From contig CM042685.1 in the NCBI GenBank assembly GCA_023614405.1, positions 184,918,257 through 184,982,256 of the forward strand: 64,000 bases of DNA, in the 5' to 3' direction. Below the pieces are notes generated by a model. It had not been told where the DNA came from and ran no database searches. It saw nothing but the letters and a program-made list of their open reading frames with translations. The position numbers and the translations under genes are program-made. This document shows, piece after piece, positions 12,872-22,468 of this stretch; the stretch's first letter is position 1, and each line of letters starts with the position of its first letter. The stretch is from Avena insularis. Taxonomy: Eukaryota > Streptophyta > Magnoliopsida > Poales > Poaceae.

Positions 12872-14560
12872 GTGCCAAGTTGCGCAGCACCGAAAAGTGT
12901 TTCGGAGGCAGCAACAATGCTCATGGCTCACGTGCCTCAAAGGTTGTGGTCACGGAGGTATAAGTTCCTATTGAACCAAGTAGGTCGGATAAATAATCAA
13001 ATACTTAGATTTGAGAGTCAATCATTGTTGTTTGATAATGATAAACTGACTGTATGCAAAGAAGCGATGATGGGCCCTGACCCCATCAAATGGCTTGAAG
13101 CCATAAAATTCATGATAGGTACATACACGAGAAATCAAGCTTTGAACTTGAAAGACCCTCTGGAAAGGTGTAAAACCTTACAGTCGTGTTTGGATCTATA
13201 AATAAATAGACATGGATGTTTCACATCTATGAAATAGTCGACATGTCGGGAAAGAGTTCACGATAATGTTCAAGAAGTTGATTATGACAAGGTTTGATCT
13301 CTCGTAGCGATATTTAGTCTAGACGGATTATTATAGCAACCACTACATATAATTTTGTTATGTGGTAGCTGAATAAACAAACCAAGTTCTTCTAATAGAA
13401 TGGTTACCTAGGACGTGTATATGACACGGTCCAAAGGGTTTTTGTTAATTCAAATGACTCTAAAAGCGTATGCAAACCTCAATGGTTGAAGTAAGCATCG
13501 CGGAGTTGGAACCTTCACCGTGATGAAACTATTAAAATGTTTAATTTCGTCAGGAGACGATGAAGATGCTTGCATTTGCAAGAAATTAAGTGGGAGCGCT
13601 AAGACATATTTCTAATGCATTATGTGAAAGACATATTGTTGATTGGAAATTATGTATCTTTTATTGACACAAAGTTAAGAATTTCATCTCGATGAAAGAC
13701 TTAGGCAAAACCTGAATGTTTGGCATCAATATCTATATGGATAGATTGAGGCGCTAATATGGTTGTGCCAAAATTACATATATGAGATATTGAATGAGTT
13801 CAATATGGAAATGACAAGAAAGGTTCTTGTCACACATAAAGGATTAAATCGAAATTCAAGTGTATAGACACTTGGTAAGTGAAACAAATATTCAAGTATT
13901 TTGATACTTGATGAATGAAATCAAAGAGAGTATTTTTCAATCATACTGTGATATATACACATCCAGATATGTCCTATACTCTAAATGTTATGAGCATATA
14001 CCAGAATGATTCATAAGATGATCATTGGACAATAGTAAGGATATTCTTATGATCTTTTGGAAGAACTAAGAATATGTTATTTTTGTAGAGGTGACAAATA
14101 GATATATAGTTCATTGTAAAGTATTACATTGATACTAGTTTTGTCACAAAGTAAAAATTAAGTTTATCTCAATATAAACTATGGGTGGCACAATGTAATG
14201 GAAAGGAAGTTCCATAATGGATTTGGATGAGTTCCAAAGTTAAGACATTGTGACAGATACTACAAAAAAGGCTCAGTATATGACTACCATTGTAGCAGCA
14301 AAAGAGGTCATTTGTGTCAAGTAGTTTGTTATCAAACTAGGTGTAGTTCGCTGGGGGCTAGTACTATGAAGATATATTGTACAACAATTGTCGACATAGT
14401 TTAATCCCAAAGGAACTAAAGGTCTCACCAGAGGACCAAATTTAGACAAAGCCATCTCATTAGAGAATGAGTGATGCATAGAGATGCAAAGACATGCAAT
14501 TACACATGGAACTCAAAGTGTTGGATCCGAAGATTAGTTAACCACTAGATATCGTATATA
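12872..14560 (+). pseudogene. Copia integrase-end, RT and RNase H remnants
   Basis: Around 13045-13180 the plus strand encodes KEAMMGPDPIKWLEAIK, which matches the block between integrase and RT (EEAMMSPDSNKWQEAMK) seen in the minus-strand copia at the right end of this window. Near 13625-13660 a degraded YVDDILLIGN motif appears as YVKDILLIGN, and the following Y.LGI.IY.DR and TRPD.AY....RY blocks are recognisable only in pieces across all three frames. Many stops and indels make it non-functional. Confidence 0.7.
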
Positions 14561-14638
14561 TGCAACACCAGAAAGCCATAGGTGTTGAAAGCACAAAGGT
14601 ATGAAACTAGATTATTGTCTCTAGTGCAAGTGGGAGAC

Positions 14639-16541
14639 TGTTGGAGATATGTCCAAGAGGCAGTAATAAAGTGGTTATTATCATATCTTTGTGTTTATGA
14701 TAAATGTTTACATTCATTCTATAATTGTATTAACCGGAAACATTAATACTTGTGTGTTTTGTAAACACGTAAGAGTCCCTAGTAAAGCCTCCTGTTAAAC
14801 TAGCTTGTTTGTTAATAGATGATCATGGTTTCCTGATCATGAACATTGTGATGTTATTAAAAACAAGATAATGTCATTAGGAGAATGATGTGATGGACAT
14901 ACTCCTATAGTTAAGCATAGCATAAGATCAAGTCATTTAAATAGTTCACTTGCTATAAGCTTTCAAATACATAGTAACCTAAATCCTTTGACCATGAAAT
15001 CATGTTAATCACCATCACCGGATGGATACTTTGATGACATCAAACACCACTTCATAACTTGGTGGTTATAAAGGTGGCATTGAGTGTTCAGCAAGTATGT
15101 GTTGAGGCACATGGATCAAGAGTGGGATTTGTCCATCCATATGACAAATATATATACTCTGGGCCCTCTCGGTGGAATGTCATCCAATTGGCTTGCAAGC
15201 ATGTGGCTGGCTCACAAGGGATCACATATCACAGGAATGAGTAAAGAGTACTTATTGGTAACGAGGTTGAACTAGATATGCAGAGATACCGACGATCAAA
15301 CCTCAGATAAGTGAAGTATCACGAGACAAAGGGAAATTGGTATCGTATGTAATGGTTCATTCGATCACGAAGTAATCATAGAAATATGTGGGAGCCATAT
15401 GAATTTCCAGATTCCTCTACTGGTTATTGATCGGAGAAGAGTCTCGATCATGTCTGCATAATTCACGAACCGTAGGGAGACACACTAAGGATTCGATGTT
15501 GTTTAGTAGATATGGAAAGTGAGTAAGAGACCGAATGTTGTTCGGAGTCTTGGATTGGATCCAGGACATCACGAGGAGATCTGTAATGGTCCGGAGAATA
15601 AGATTCATATAAGGAAAGTCCAAATCGGGAGTTCAGGAATGGTTTCGATGTTTTCACCAGAATGTTCTAGAAGGGTCTAGAAGGTCCACCACTCCGGAGT
15701 GGGAAGGGTACATGGATGTGTCATGACAATGTGGAATGGTTGCATCATGTACTAGGTCACTTGGCTAGTTAATGGGAAGAGAGAAATCAAACTCTAGTTT
15801 GAAAGTCAAACGCCAATTTGAAAAAGTCAAATCCCAACATGGTTGCCTAGTGGAGGGAGGGAAGAAATCCTACCTAGGGGAGGATTCCTCCCCTTCCCTT
15901 TCCTCCGGCCACAAGGTGGAGTTTGGGGAGGACTCCCCTCCCCCCAAACTGCCTCTCCCTCTCATAAATAGAGGGGAGGCGGTGCTCCCTTGTCCTGCCA
16001 CAAGAAACCCTAGATTGGTCGCAACCCTCTCAAGTTGCCGTTGATTTAGAGCCCTCTAAAGTAGCCGCCACATAGCCCTCTACTAGCCACCGGCCACCAC
16101 CTCTAAACCTCGGCCCTCTAAACCCTAGATCGCTAAGGCCCTCTTCTACTCGACCATACCTGCTCTGGCTTAGGCGAAGCCTTGTAAGATTTCCCCTCTA
16201 CTTCCACCACCACGCAGTCGTGCTGCTGGAATCGTGAGGAGAGATATAAAACCTCCGCTTCCTGCTGGAACAAGGGAGAGGAAGGTCTTCATCGGGTATC
16301 GAACGTGTGACCAACTTCAGAAGCGCTACCGGAACGCGACGCCGAAAGGATCGTCTACGTGATCTTGAGATCGGCAAGTGAACGACCACATCAACCACGA
16401 GAATCCGATCTTGTTAACCGCTTTGGATCTTTGAGGGTTAGTACTCTATGAACTTGTTGCATCGATCTAGTATATTAGATATTGGCTTGTGTGTGTTCAT
16501 GTGATAGAAATTTTTTGTTTTCCATGCTACGAACCCCTACA
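14639..16541 (+). repeat. 3' LTR of the copia element next to the zf-XS gene
   Basis: 1,903 bp, starting TGTTGGAGATATGTCCAAG directly after the polypurine tract and ending CTACGAACCCCTACA. A TATA-like CATAAATAG lies at 15963-15971. The LTR is similar throughout to 56406-58333 on the other strand. The right boundary is set by that similarity: after CTACA the sequence becomes GC-rich coding DNA. Confidence 0.88.
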
Positions 16542-17494
16542 CCTCATCCCCGTACAGGCCCCTGTCGAGGCATCGAAGTCAGCCGCCATCCCCGTCCAGA
16601 CCCCCGTCCCTGCTTTCGCCGTAGCCGCCGACAAGGAGGCCCTGGTCGGTCTTCGGCAGATCCTACACAGCTGGGACCCGTACGAGGAGGACGATTACAT
16701 TAGGTCGGAGAACCCCTACGACAGAAGCATCACCGACCCATGGTCGGAGGTAACTAGGGTTTTCTCCCCTTCCTTTGTTCTTCCCCCATTCCCATTGTTG
16801 GATGCTAGATCATGTGTTATTAGGGCTCGGCTGTTCGTATTTTCAATCGTTGGATGCTAGGTATTTTTACAGTAGCTAATCCTCTTGTGTTAGATCTCGT
16901 ATTTCGATGAATGCTCCTGTTCGTATTTCGAACCTATTCTATTCTTCCTCCGAGTTACAATTAAGGGATTCCCTAGTTAGTACTAGCACAGATTTGTAGT
17001 TGGGATCGGTATTCGATTTGGTTAGAGATTTGGGGATTGGGGAATAATTAGGGGATCTCAAACGGTTAATTTATGCAAGTAATCAATCCATATAATCAAG
17101 GTATATCAATCATGTCCTTATTGCACTCTACTATTTTTTCCAACAGGTAGATCGCAGCGACAACGAGTCCACGGACACGAAGAATCATCAGGTGCTGAGG
17201 AAGCTGAAGTCCGGCCAGTATGACAACTTCTTCGCTGACGACGTCTACAGATGCCCCTTCTGCACTAGGAGGCTACATGCCACCGACTTCAAATCCCTCG
17301 TGAGGCATGCCGAGGACGTGAAGACTTGCGGTCCGTCCGTGAACGTCCACAGCTTCAGAGCCAAGCACCAGGCACTCGGTTTTCACCTCCGCAACCTCCA
17401 GAAGGTGGCCATCGAGGAGGGTCGCATGCCCCCAATCAAGCCCAAGGAGCCCAAGATCAAGGGACTGGGAAGCAAGAAGTGGAGGAAGCGCTAG
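16542..17494 (+). CDS. zf-XS zinc-finger protein gene, 5' end cut off by a retrotransposon
   Basis: Two exons: about 16542-16749 and 17147-17494, with an intron (GTAACT...CAACAG) in phase 0. Exon 1 encodes a Pro/Ala/Val-rich start and then an acidic stretch, WDPYEEDDYIRSENPYDRS. Exon 2 encodes KLKSGQYDN, YRCPFCTRR, LVRHAEDV and RAKHQALGFHLRNLQK. This is the C2H2 pattern of the zf-XS domain, known from SGS3/IDN2/FDM proteins of RNA-directed DNA methylation and trans-acting siRNA pathways. It ends with a basic Lys-rich tail and stop at 17492. No XS domain or coiled coil follows, so this is a small zf-XS-only protein, and a role in small-RNA silencing is only inference. No in-frame ATG exists between the last stop inside the LTR (16468) and the exon 1 donor, so the true start was removed or displaced by the copia insertion. 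The copy is probably not expressed normally. Confidence 0.72.
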
Positions 17495-18335
17495 AGGGAG
17501 GAGGCGGAGGCCCTCCTAGCAGAGGCCATGAGGGGACACTGATCTTGTGCTGCTGCTGCTGTAAAGCAACTTCTTTTGTTTTGTTGTCTATGTTGAACTT
17601 GTCCGCTGCTGCTGAGCAGCCTAATTGTCGAATATCGTTTAAGTACAGTACTATATATCCTATATTAGCTGGTTTATCTACATCTATTCTGTTTATATAT
17701 CCTATATTAGCTGCTTTATCTACATCTGCTCTGTTTACTGAATGTATTTATGATGCTGGTTAGATTTATTGCTCTAGATTTGCTACCATATTGGAAAAAA
17801 CAAGGGCCAAAAGGAATCATGAATGAAGAGAGAAACTGTTGTAGATTCACTACCTTTTTGGGAAAAAATTAACACAACTGTTAGCGACATAAAGAGGAAA
17901 AGGCGCTCTTAAAAAGGCCAATTATAAAATAACAAAAAAGAAATCTTCAAATTTAGGCGACATGGCGCACGAAACTACCAAACGCGCCCCACATGGTCCC
18001 ACACCATATCCCCAAAACGCGTTCCTAACAAGCCAACCCCATGCAGTCCAACATGAGGGTCCTACTATGGGACCCGACTGAACGTGACTCCACTTGTCAG
18101 CATGTAACGGGGGATCCTACTTGTCAGCACGTAACAGCGAGGATCCACTATGGACCCGACTGAATGCGGCCCCACTTGTCAGCAGGTAACGGCGATGGTC
18201 CACTAACGGGACCCGATGGACAACAAGTTTCAGACCGTGCGAGAGTTTTGGACAAGAAGATGAGCTAAAGTAAGGAAAAGTTAAGAGGCTGGAAAAACTA
18301 AGTACAGCTAACGAACCAGGGGTCGGAAATAGAAA
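17495..18335. other. Downstream flank of the zf-XS gene
   Basis: Contains the probable 3' UTR, a 42-bp tandem repeat (17652-17735) and, at 18055-18225, an imperfect reiteration of CCCGACTGAA and CCACTTGTCAGCA followed by GTAACGG. Motifs of this last kind are common in upstream regions of grass genes. No coding frame is supported. Confidence 0.5.
17652..17735. repeat. 42-bp tandem repeat, two copies
   Basis: Two adjacent 42-bp units, each beginning TATATATCCTATATTAGCTG and continuing through a TTTATCTACATCT block to CTGTTTA. The second starts at 17694. They differ at about two positions, so the duplication is recent. It lies in the probable 3' UTR of the zf-XS gene. Confidence 0.85.
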
Positions 18336-18971
18336 TCCTTTCTTTTTATCCCTGATTATGTCCCTGACCTGAACCTGAAAAGTAGTGTCAAAAAATTCAG
18401 AGAATAGGAGCAGATATCTGGTGTTTCAGTTCGTCAGATTCAGGATCCGTCCATGATACATCAAATCGAAATCGTGCCAATCTTTTAACAGAAACACTAG
18501 ACATCCCAAGTGATTATGCTTAGATCAAATCCCACCGCCACAAAGGGGTTTTGTTTTTCTGGAATTTTGGATTGTTCTGAACCTGAGTTGTAGAGTAACA
18601 ACATTCAGTTAACACGTTTTGCAAAAAGACCTACCTATTTGTATGCATACCTTTTTGGATCCTTCTTTTTATCTCTGATTATGTCCCTGACCTGAACCTG
18701 AAAAGTAGTGTCAAAAAATTCAGAGAAGAGGAGCAGATATCTAGCGTTTCGGTTCGTCAAATTCGGGATCCATCCATGATACTTCAAATCGAAATTGTGT
18801 CAATCTTATAGCAGCAACACTCGACATCCCAAATGGTTATGCTTAGATCAAATCCCACCGCCACAAAGGGGTTTTGTTTTTCTGGAATTTTGGATTGTTC
18901 TGAACCTGAGTTGTCGAGTAGCAACATTCAGTTAACACATTTTGCAAAAGACCTCCCTATTTGTATGCATA
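18336..18971. repeat. Direct duplication of about 315 bp (period 322 bp)
   Basis: Copy 1 (18336-18649) and copy 2 (18659-18971) share, in the same order, CCTGATTATGTCCCTGACC (CTCTGATT in copy 2), AAAAGTAGTGTCAAAAAATT, CCCACCGCCACAAAGGGG, CTGAACCTGAGTTGT and a final CTATTTGTATGCATA. They differ by scattered substitutions and one or two short indels. The only long frame (18833-19069) spans copy 2 and unrelated DNA and has no recognisable domain, so no gene is called. Confidence 0.9.
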
Positions 18972-19880
18972 AATACCAAACTAAGTCCCTGGATGAAGTT
19001 TTTTCTAAAAACCCTACTCTATACAAGTGGTTGCAGAATCCAAATGCAACTCAAATAAGAGATTTTTAAAACAAAAACTATTTGGATCTGTTTAAGGAAT
19101 TCCAATATGAAACTTGTTTTTTATTCAATTATAAAGATGAATCTGCCTCTCGGATATTATTGTCAAATACTGAAAAATAATCAATATCTTTGGAATATTA
19201 TTAAATGCTTTAATATATGTTAAATCATATCTTTTTAATGCTATTTCCAAATAATGCATATAATATATGTTTTGTAATCAGAAAAATGCCAGGAACATGA
19301 ATATGACATTTAATATAATTTTTGAGTAATTAAAAATTTCGAAATAATTTAAATACTAGTAAATGACATTTACTTAATAAATTCATAACTTTAATTTCGT
19401 AACTTCGAATTCGACAAATAATATATCTAAAATGATTAGCGCGACGAGCCCGTTATAACTATGCATTCCATGATATGAATTGAAGCGTCCATCATATAAA
19501 TATTAAAGGGGCAGCAAGGTTTATGGGAGCAAAATATGACTAAACAACTAATAAATACTTTATTCTTATACCCCACACCTCAACCATGCCATGCTATGTT
19601 ATACCATGTAATTATGCATCATTACATCATGGCATACCATATTTTCTTGTTGCATATGATTTATATGTTTGTGCAATATATTTATTTTGGCTCCTTGATT
19701 GTTTGGTTTTTATCTGGATAGGCATCAAGAAAGAGAACTATTAGGAGCCTCAGGAGTATTATCCGGATCCCACCTATTCTATAACTGAAATGTCAGGCAA
19801 GAAATTCTCCATGCTTGCACTACATATAGTACATATTGCATCTGTCTTATTCTTGCATCATGAATCGCGTCATGAATTAA
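18972..19880. other. AT-rich intergenic stretch, nothing recognised
   Basis: Strongly AT-rich between about 19070 and 19430, with many short TAAAT and ATATAT words. 19530-19700 is rich in CATG/ATGCAT words. No coding frame, terminal repeat or RNA gene was recognised. Confidence 0.5.
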
Positions 19881-21019
19881 ATTGCTATCCCAAGTACTGC
19901 ATAGCCTTTACTTTTAAACCCCACCGAAGCTTGTTCCTCAATCCTATGAGCCACTGATGGCAACAAACATGGCCACTTTTTATTGGAACTCCAAGTGTAG
20001 AGTGTTGTAGCAAGCTTCTTTTCCCCACAAGGGTGACTCGAGGGTTTATATCAAACTCTCGGGGAATTGGAAGGATATTTGTATCCTCTTTAAGCAACCT
20101 GTAAAGTAAAATAAATTTGTCCTGTGTCCCCAGCTCCACCAAGTGGTTGTCAAGCACAAGGTTTCGTATTAGTAATATGAAATAAAATATAATGAAAACT
20201 GAAATAAATAAAGTAGACAAAGTAAAGTAATGCAAACTAGATGATATGGAAGATAGTAGAGTTGGTTTTGGGTTTTTATGAGTGATTGCAAGTAGGAAAG
20301 TATTTATGTATTTTCGAAATAATAAATTGTAGAAAATAAAAAGGATAGTAGATGCAATGGAAAGGTGTTTCTTATGATAAAATTTGGACCGGGGTTCATG
20401 GGTTCACTTGTCTACTCTCTTTTTAAGTTATAGTGATCATAAAACAATTCATCAATGATAAAGATTCATGGAATTTCTATATGTGCTTGATAAAGGAATT
20501 AATATGGGCATCACATTCTAACATAGAGATGGAATACATCTCTCTCTTATACTCCTCAAGAAAGGGAAATATCCATGCAATCTTGAATTAAGAACAAATC
20601 AGAGTATAGCTTTAAGCAATATTATATGATGTTTGAAATACAAATATGCTACCTTGGTCTAACAAGGTTATCAACTGTCACATGATAACTATAGCACATG
20701 ATTTCACTTTATCCCTAGTGAGGCAACAAAATAAAGGTAAAAACCAAAGTATATCTTGAATATTATGTGTCACAATTCAATCTCTACCACCATGCTACTC
20801 CATCTAACACACACTTCTCCCCTTACAAGTTCTTGCATACAAGTTGGATCAAAACAAGCAATTAAGAACGGGGTGCATGATATGAATCTATCAAAACATT
20901 TTACACAAAATAGATTCCAATCTCAAATATCAAATCATAGAACAAAGATCCACCATATAGGAATTACAAATATGACCATAATCATGTAGAGCAGCTCATA
21001 TGGTACTAGGTCTATGAAG

Positions 21020-21067
<48 letters not shown>

Positions 21068-21380
21068 AGATAGATCAAGATACTGCCACAAACCCATAGT
21101 CCGGAGGGGGACTACTCCCTCTTCATCATGGTGATGATGCTGGATATGTTGGAGAGAGTGGATATATCCCTGGAGGTGGCTCCAGCGGAGTTTCCCCCTC
21201 CAATCTTTGCTGGATCTGACTCTGTTTGGTGGTGTTTTCATCTCTGGTGTGCTCTGTCTCGAGGACTCCTCGGGGGTCCTTATATAGGGATTTTTAGGTC
21301 AAGAGAACTCCATGGGCGAAAGAATCGATGCGATCGGACGACCGATGTATAGGTCCCAACCTGTTAAGGTAGAGATCCCT
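19881..21380 (-). repeat. Probable LTR-type repeat with promoter, minus strand
   Basis: Non-coding sequence with the look of a grass LTR read on the minus strand: a TATA box (CCTATATAAG, 21279-21288) followed downstream (toward lower coordinates) by a leader, a GA microsatellite and 1 kb of AT-rich DNA. Ends with TG/CA and a PBS were not found, so neither the family nor the borders are firm. It adjoins the LTR element at 21400-26376 but shares no sequence with that element's LTR. Confidence 0.35.
21022..21060. repeat. (GA)n microsatellite
   Basis: About 19 uninterrupted GA dinucleotides, followed by GGGAGGGAGATAGAT. A likely length-polymorphic marker. Confidence 0.97.
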
Positions 21381-21714
21381 GAGTTTACAGTGCTAGTCCC
21401 TGGATCGAATAGCTAGCACAAACAGTTTAAGATGTAATATCAAGAAACAAAGGTCGTATTACAACTTATAACTAGGAATAAAATAATTCATTACAACTTA
21501 CATAGCTCATATGGCTATCTTATTACGAAGCAGTAGATAAACTATATAGCATGGGGTCCTTCATCTTCATGTGCCACAGGCAATCATGTTGGTTGTAGAC
21601 TTGTAATCCCTACTCAACAAACTTCACTAACATCAAACAAACCTGCAACATAATAAGTTACAACCACAAGGGTCAATACATTTGAATTGTATTGGCAAGC
21701 TGACGGCGATGAGA

Positions 21715-22239
21715 CTAGCGATCCTTCACCAGCATGGTAATGGCCTGGTCCTTCTTGGCGGCGATGGCGTAGTTGTGGTTGGCGTAGGAATGGGCCTTGT
21801 CTAACTCCTTGTGCCGGTCATACATCATGAAGCTGAGGTGGTCCACTTGATGCTTCAGATCTCGGTGATATGGTGCCTCCAGTGGCTGTCCCATAACATC
21901 ACGCCTTGGATAGAACTCAAAGAGGGTGCCCTTGATTTGGTTGATGCTTTTCCCACACAGACGGGCAAGAGCTTCCTGCATAGCCCTAGTAAGTCCATCT
22001 AGCCAGTTGTTCTCCCTTAAAGTGAACTGGACTCCCTCTGAGGTGGGGGCTTCAATCTTCCCTCTAAGACTTGCAACAATTAGCCATTGCAATTCTCCTA
22101 CTTCCTGATTGTTGAGCTGAGCTCCGAAGAACTCGGGGTGCGGGCACTCCAGAAGTTCCGAGAGTTGGTCCAAATCACGCTCAACGATGAGATCTCCTCC
22201 ATTGCCCAACTGATAGAACTTGCTATACTTCATGTCCAT
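21715..22239 (-). CDS. 174-codon ORF of unknown function inside the LTR element
   Basis: Open from an ATG at 22239, 215 bp inside the PBS, to a stop at 21715. The predicted protein is hydrophilic and helical: an acidic start (YQLGNGGDLIVERDLDQLSE), a middle with GELQWLIVASLRGKIEAP and NWLDGLTRAMQEALARLCG, then a charged C-terminal helix with HRDLKHQVDHLSFMMYDRHK. No zinc knuckle, DTG, DDE or YxDD motif is present, and it does not read as a usual gag. Its position where gag should start suggests an element-encoded accessory or replacement ORF, or a captured host exon. No function can be assigned from sequence alone. It may be a fragment of a longer protein whose C-terminus lay further inside the element. 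Confidence 0.5.
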   Translation of the reverse strand: MDMKYSKFYQLGNGGDLIVERDLDQLSELLECPHPEFFGAQLNNQEVGELQWLIVASLRGKIEAPTSEGVQFTLRENNWLDGLTRAMQEALARLCGKSINQIKGTLFEFYPRRDVMGQPLEAPYHRDLKHQVDHLSFMMYDRHKELDKAHSYANHNYAIAAKKDQAITMLVKDR

Positions 22240-22453
22240 CTATAAGAATGTAGGATGGGTAAGTTAGTAGAGTGATCAAGTGTGTCAAATTTTATGTAAG
22301 TTTGCAAGAATTTTTGAGGACATGAATTTTCATGAAAGAATCTAAGTGATAAGAATGAGAATAGGTTTTCATAAATACTCACTTCCTTTGTTTTGAAATT
22401 AAGTTTTTGATTCAAGCGTCCACTCTAAACTAGGGTCTCCTATGGTCAGGATG

Positions 22454-22465
22454 GCTCTGATACCA
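22454..22465 (-). promoter_or_regulatory. Primer binding site (initiator tRNA-Met type)
   Basis: The coding strand reads TGGTATCAGAGC, the standard plant LTR-element PBS, three bases from the LTR end (TTAACA). It sets the element's orientation and the LTR border at 22469. Confidence 0.9.
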
Positions 22466-22468
22466 ACT

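Larger units (their letters stand above)
11881..16541 (+). mobile_element. BARE/Angela-type copia retrotransposon, 3' half
   Basis: Degenerate internal region (11881-14638), polypurine tract (GTGCAAGTGGGAGAC just before 14639) and a full 3' LTR (14639-16541). The 5' half is missing because the gypsy element has inserted at 11880/11881; it presumably lies left of the window. The right flank (16542 onward) is the coding exon of a zf-XS gene, so this copia element inserted at or upstream of that gene's 5' end. Confidence 0.8.
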
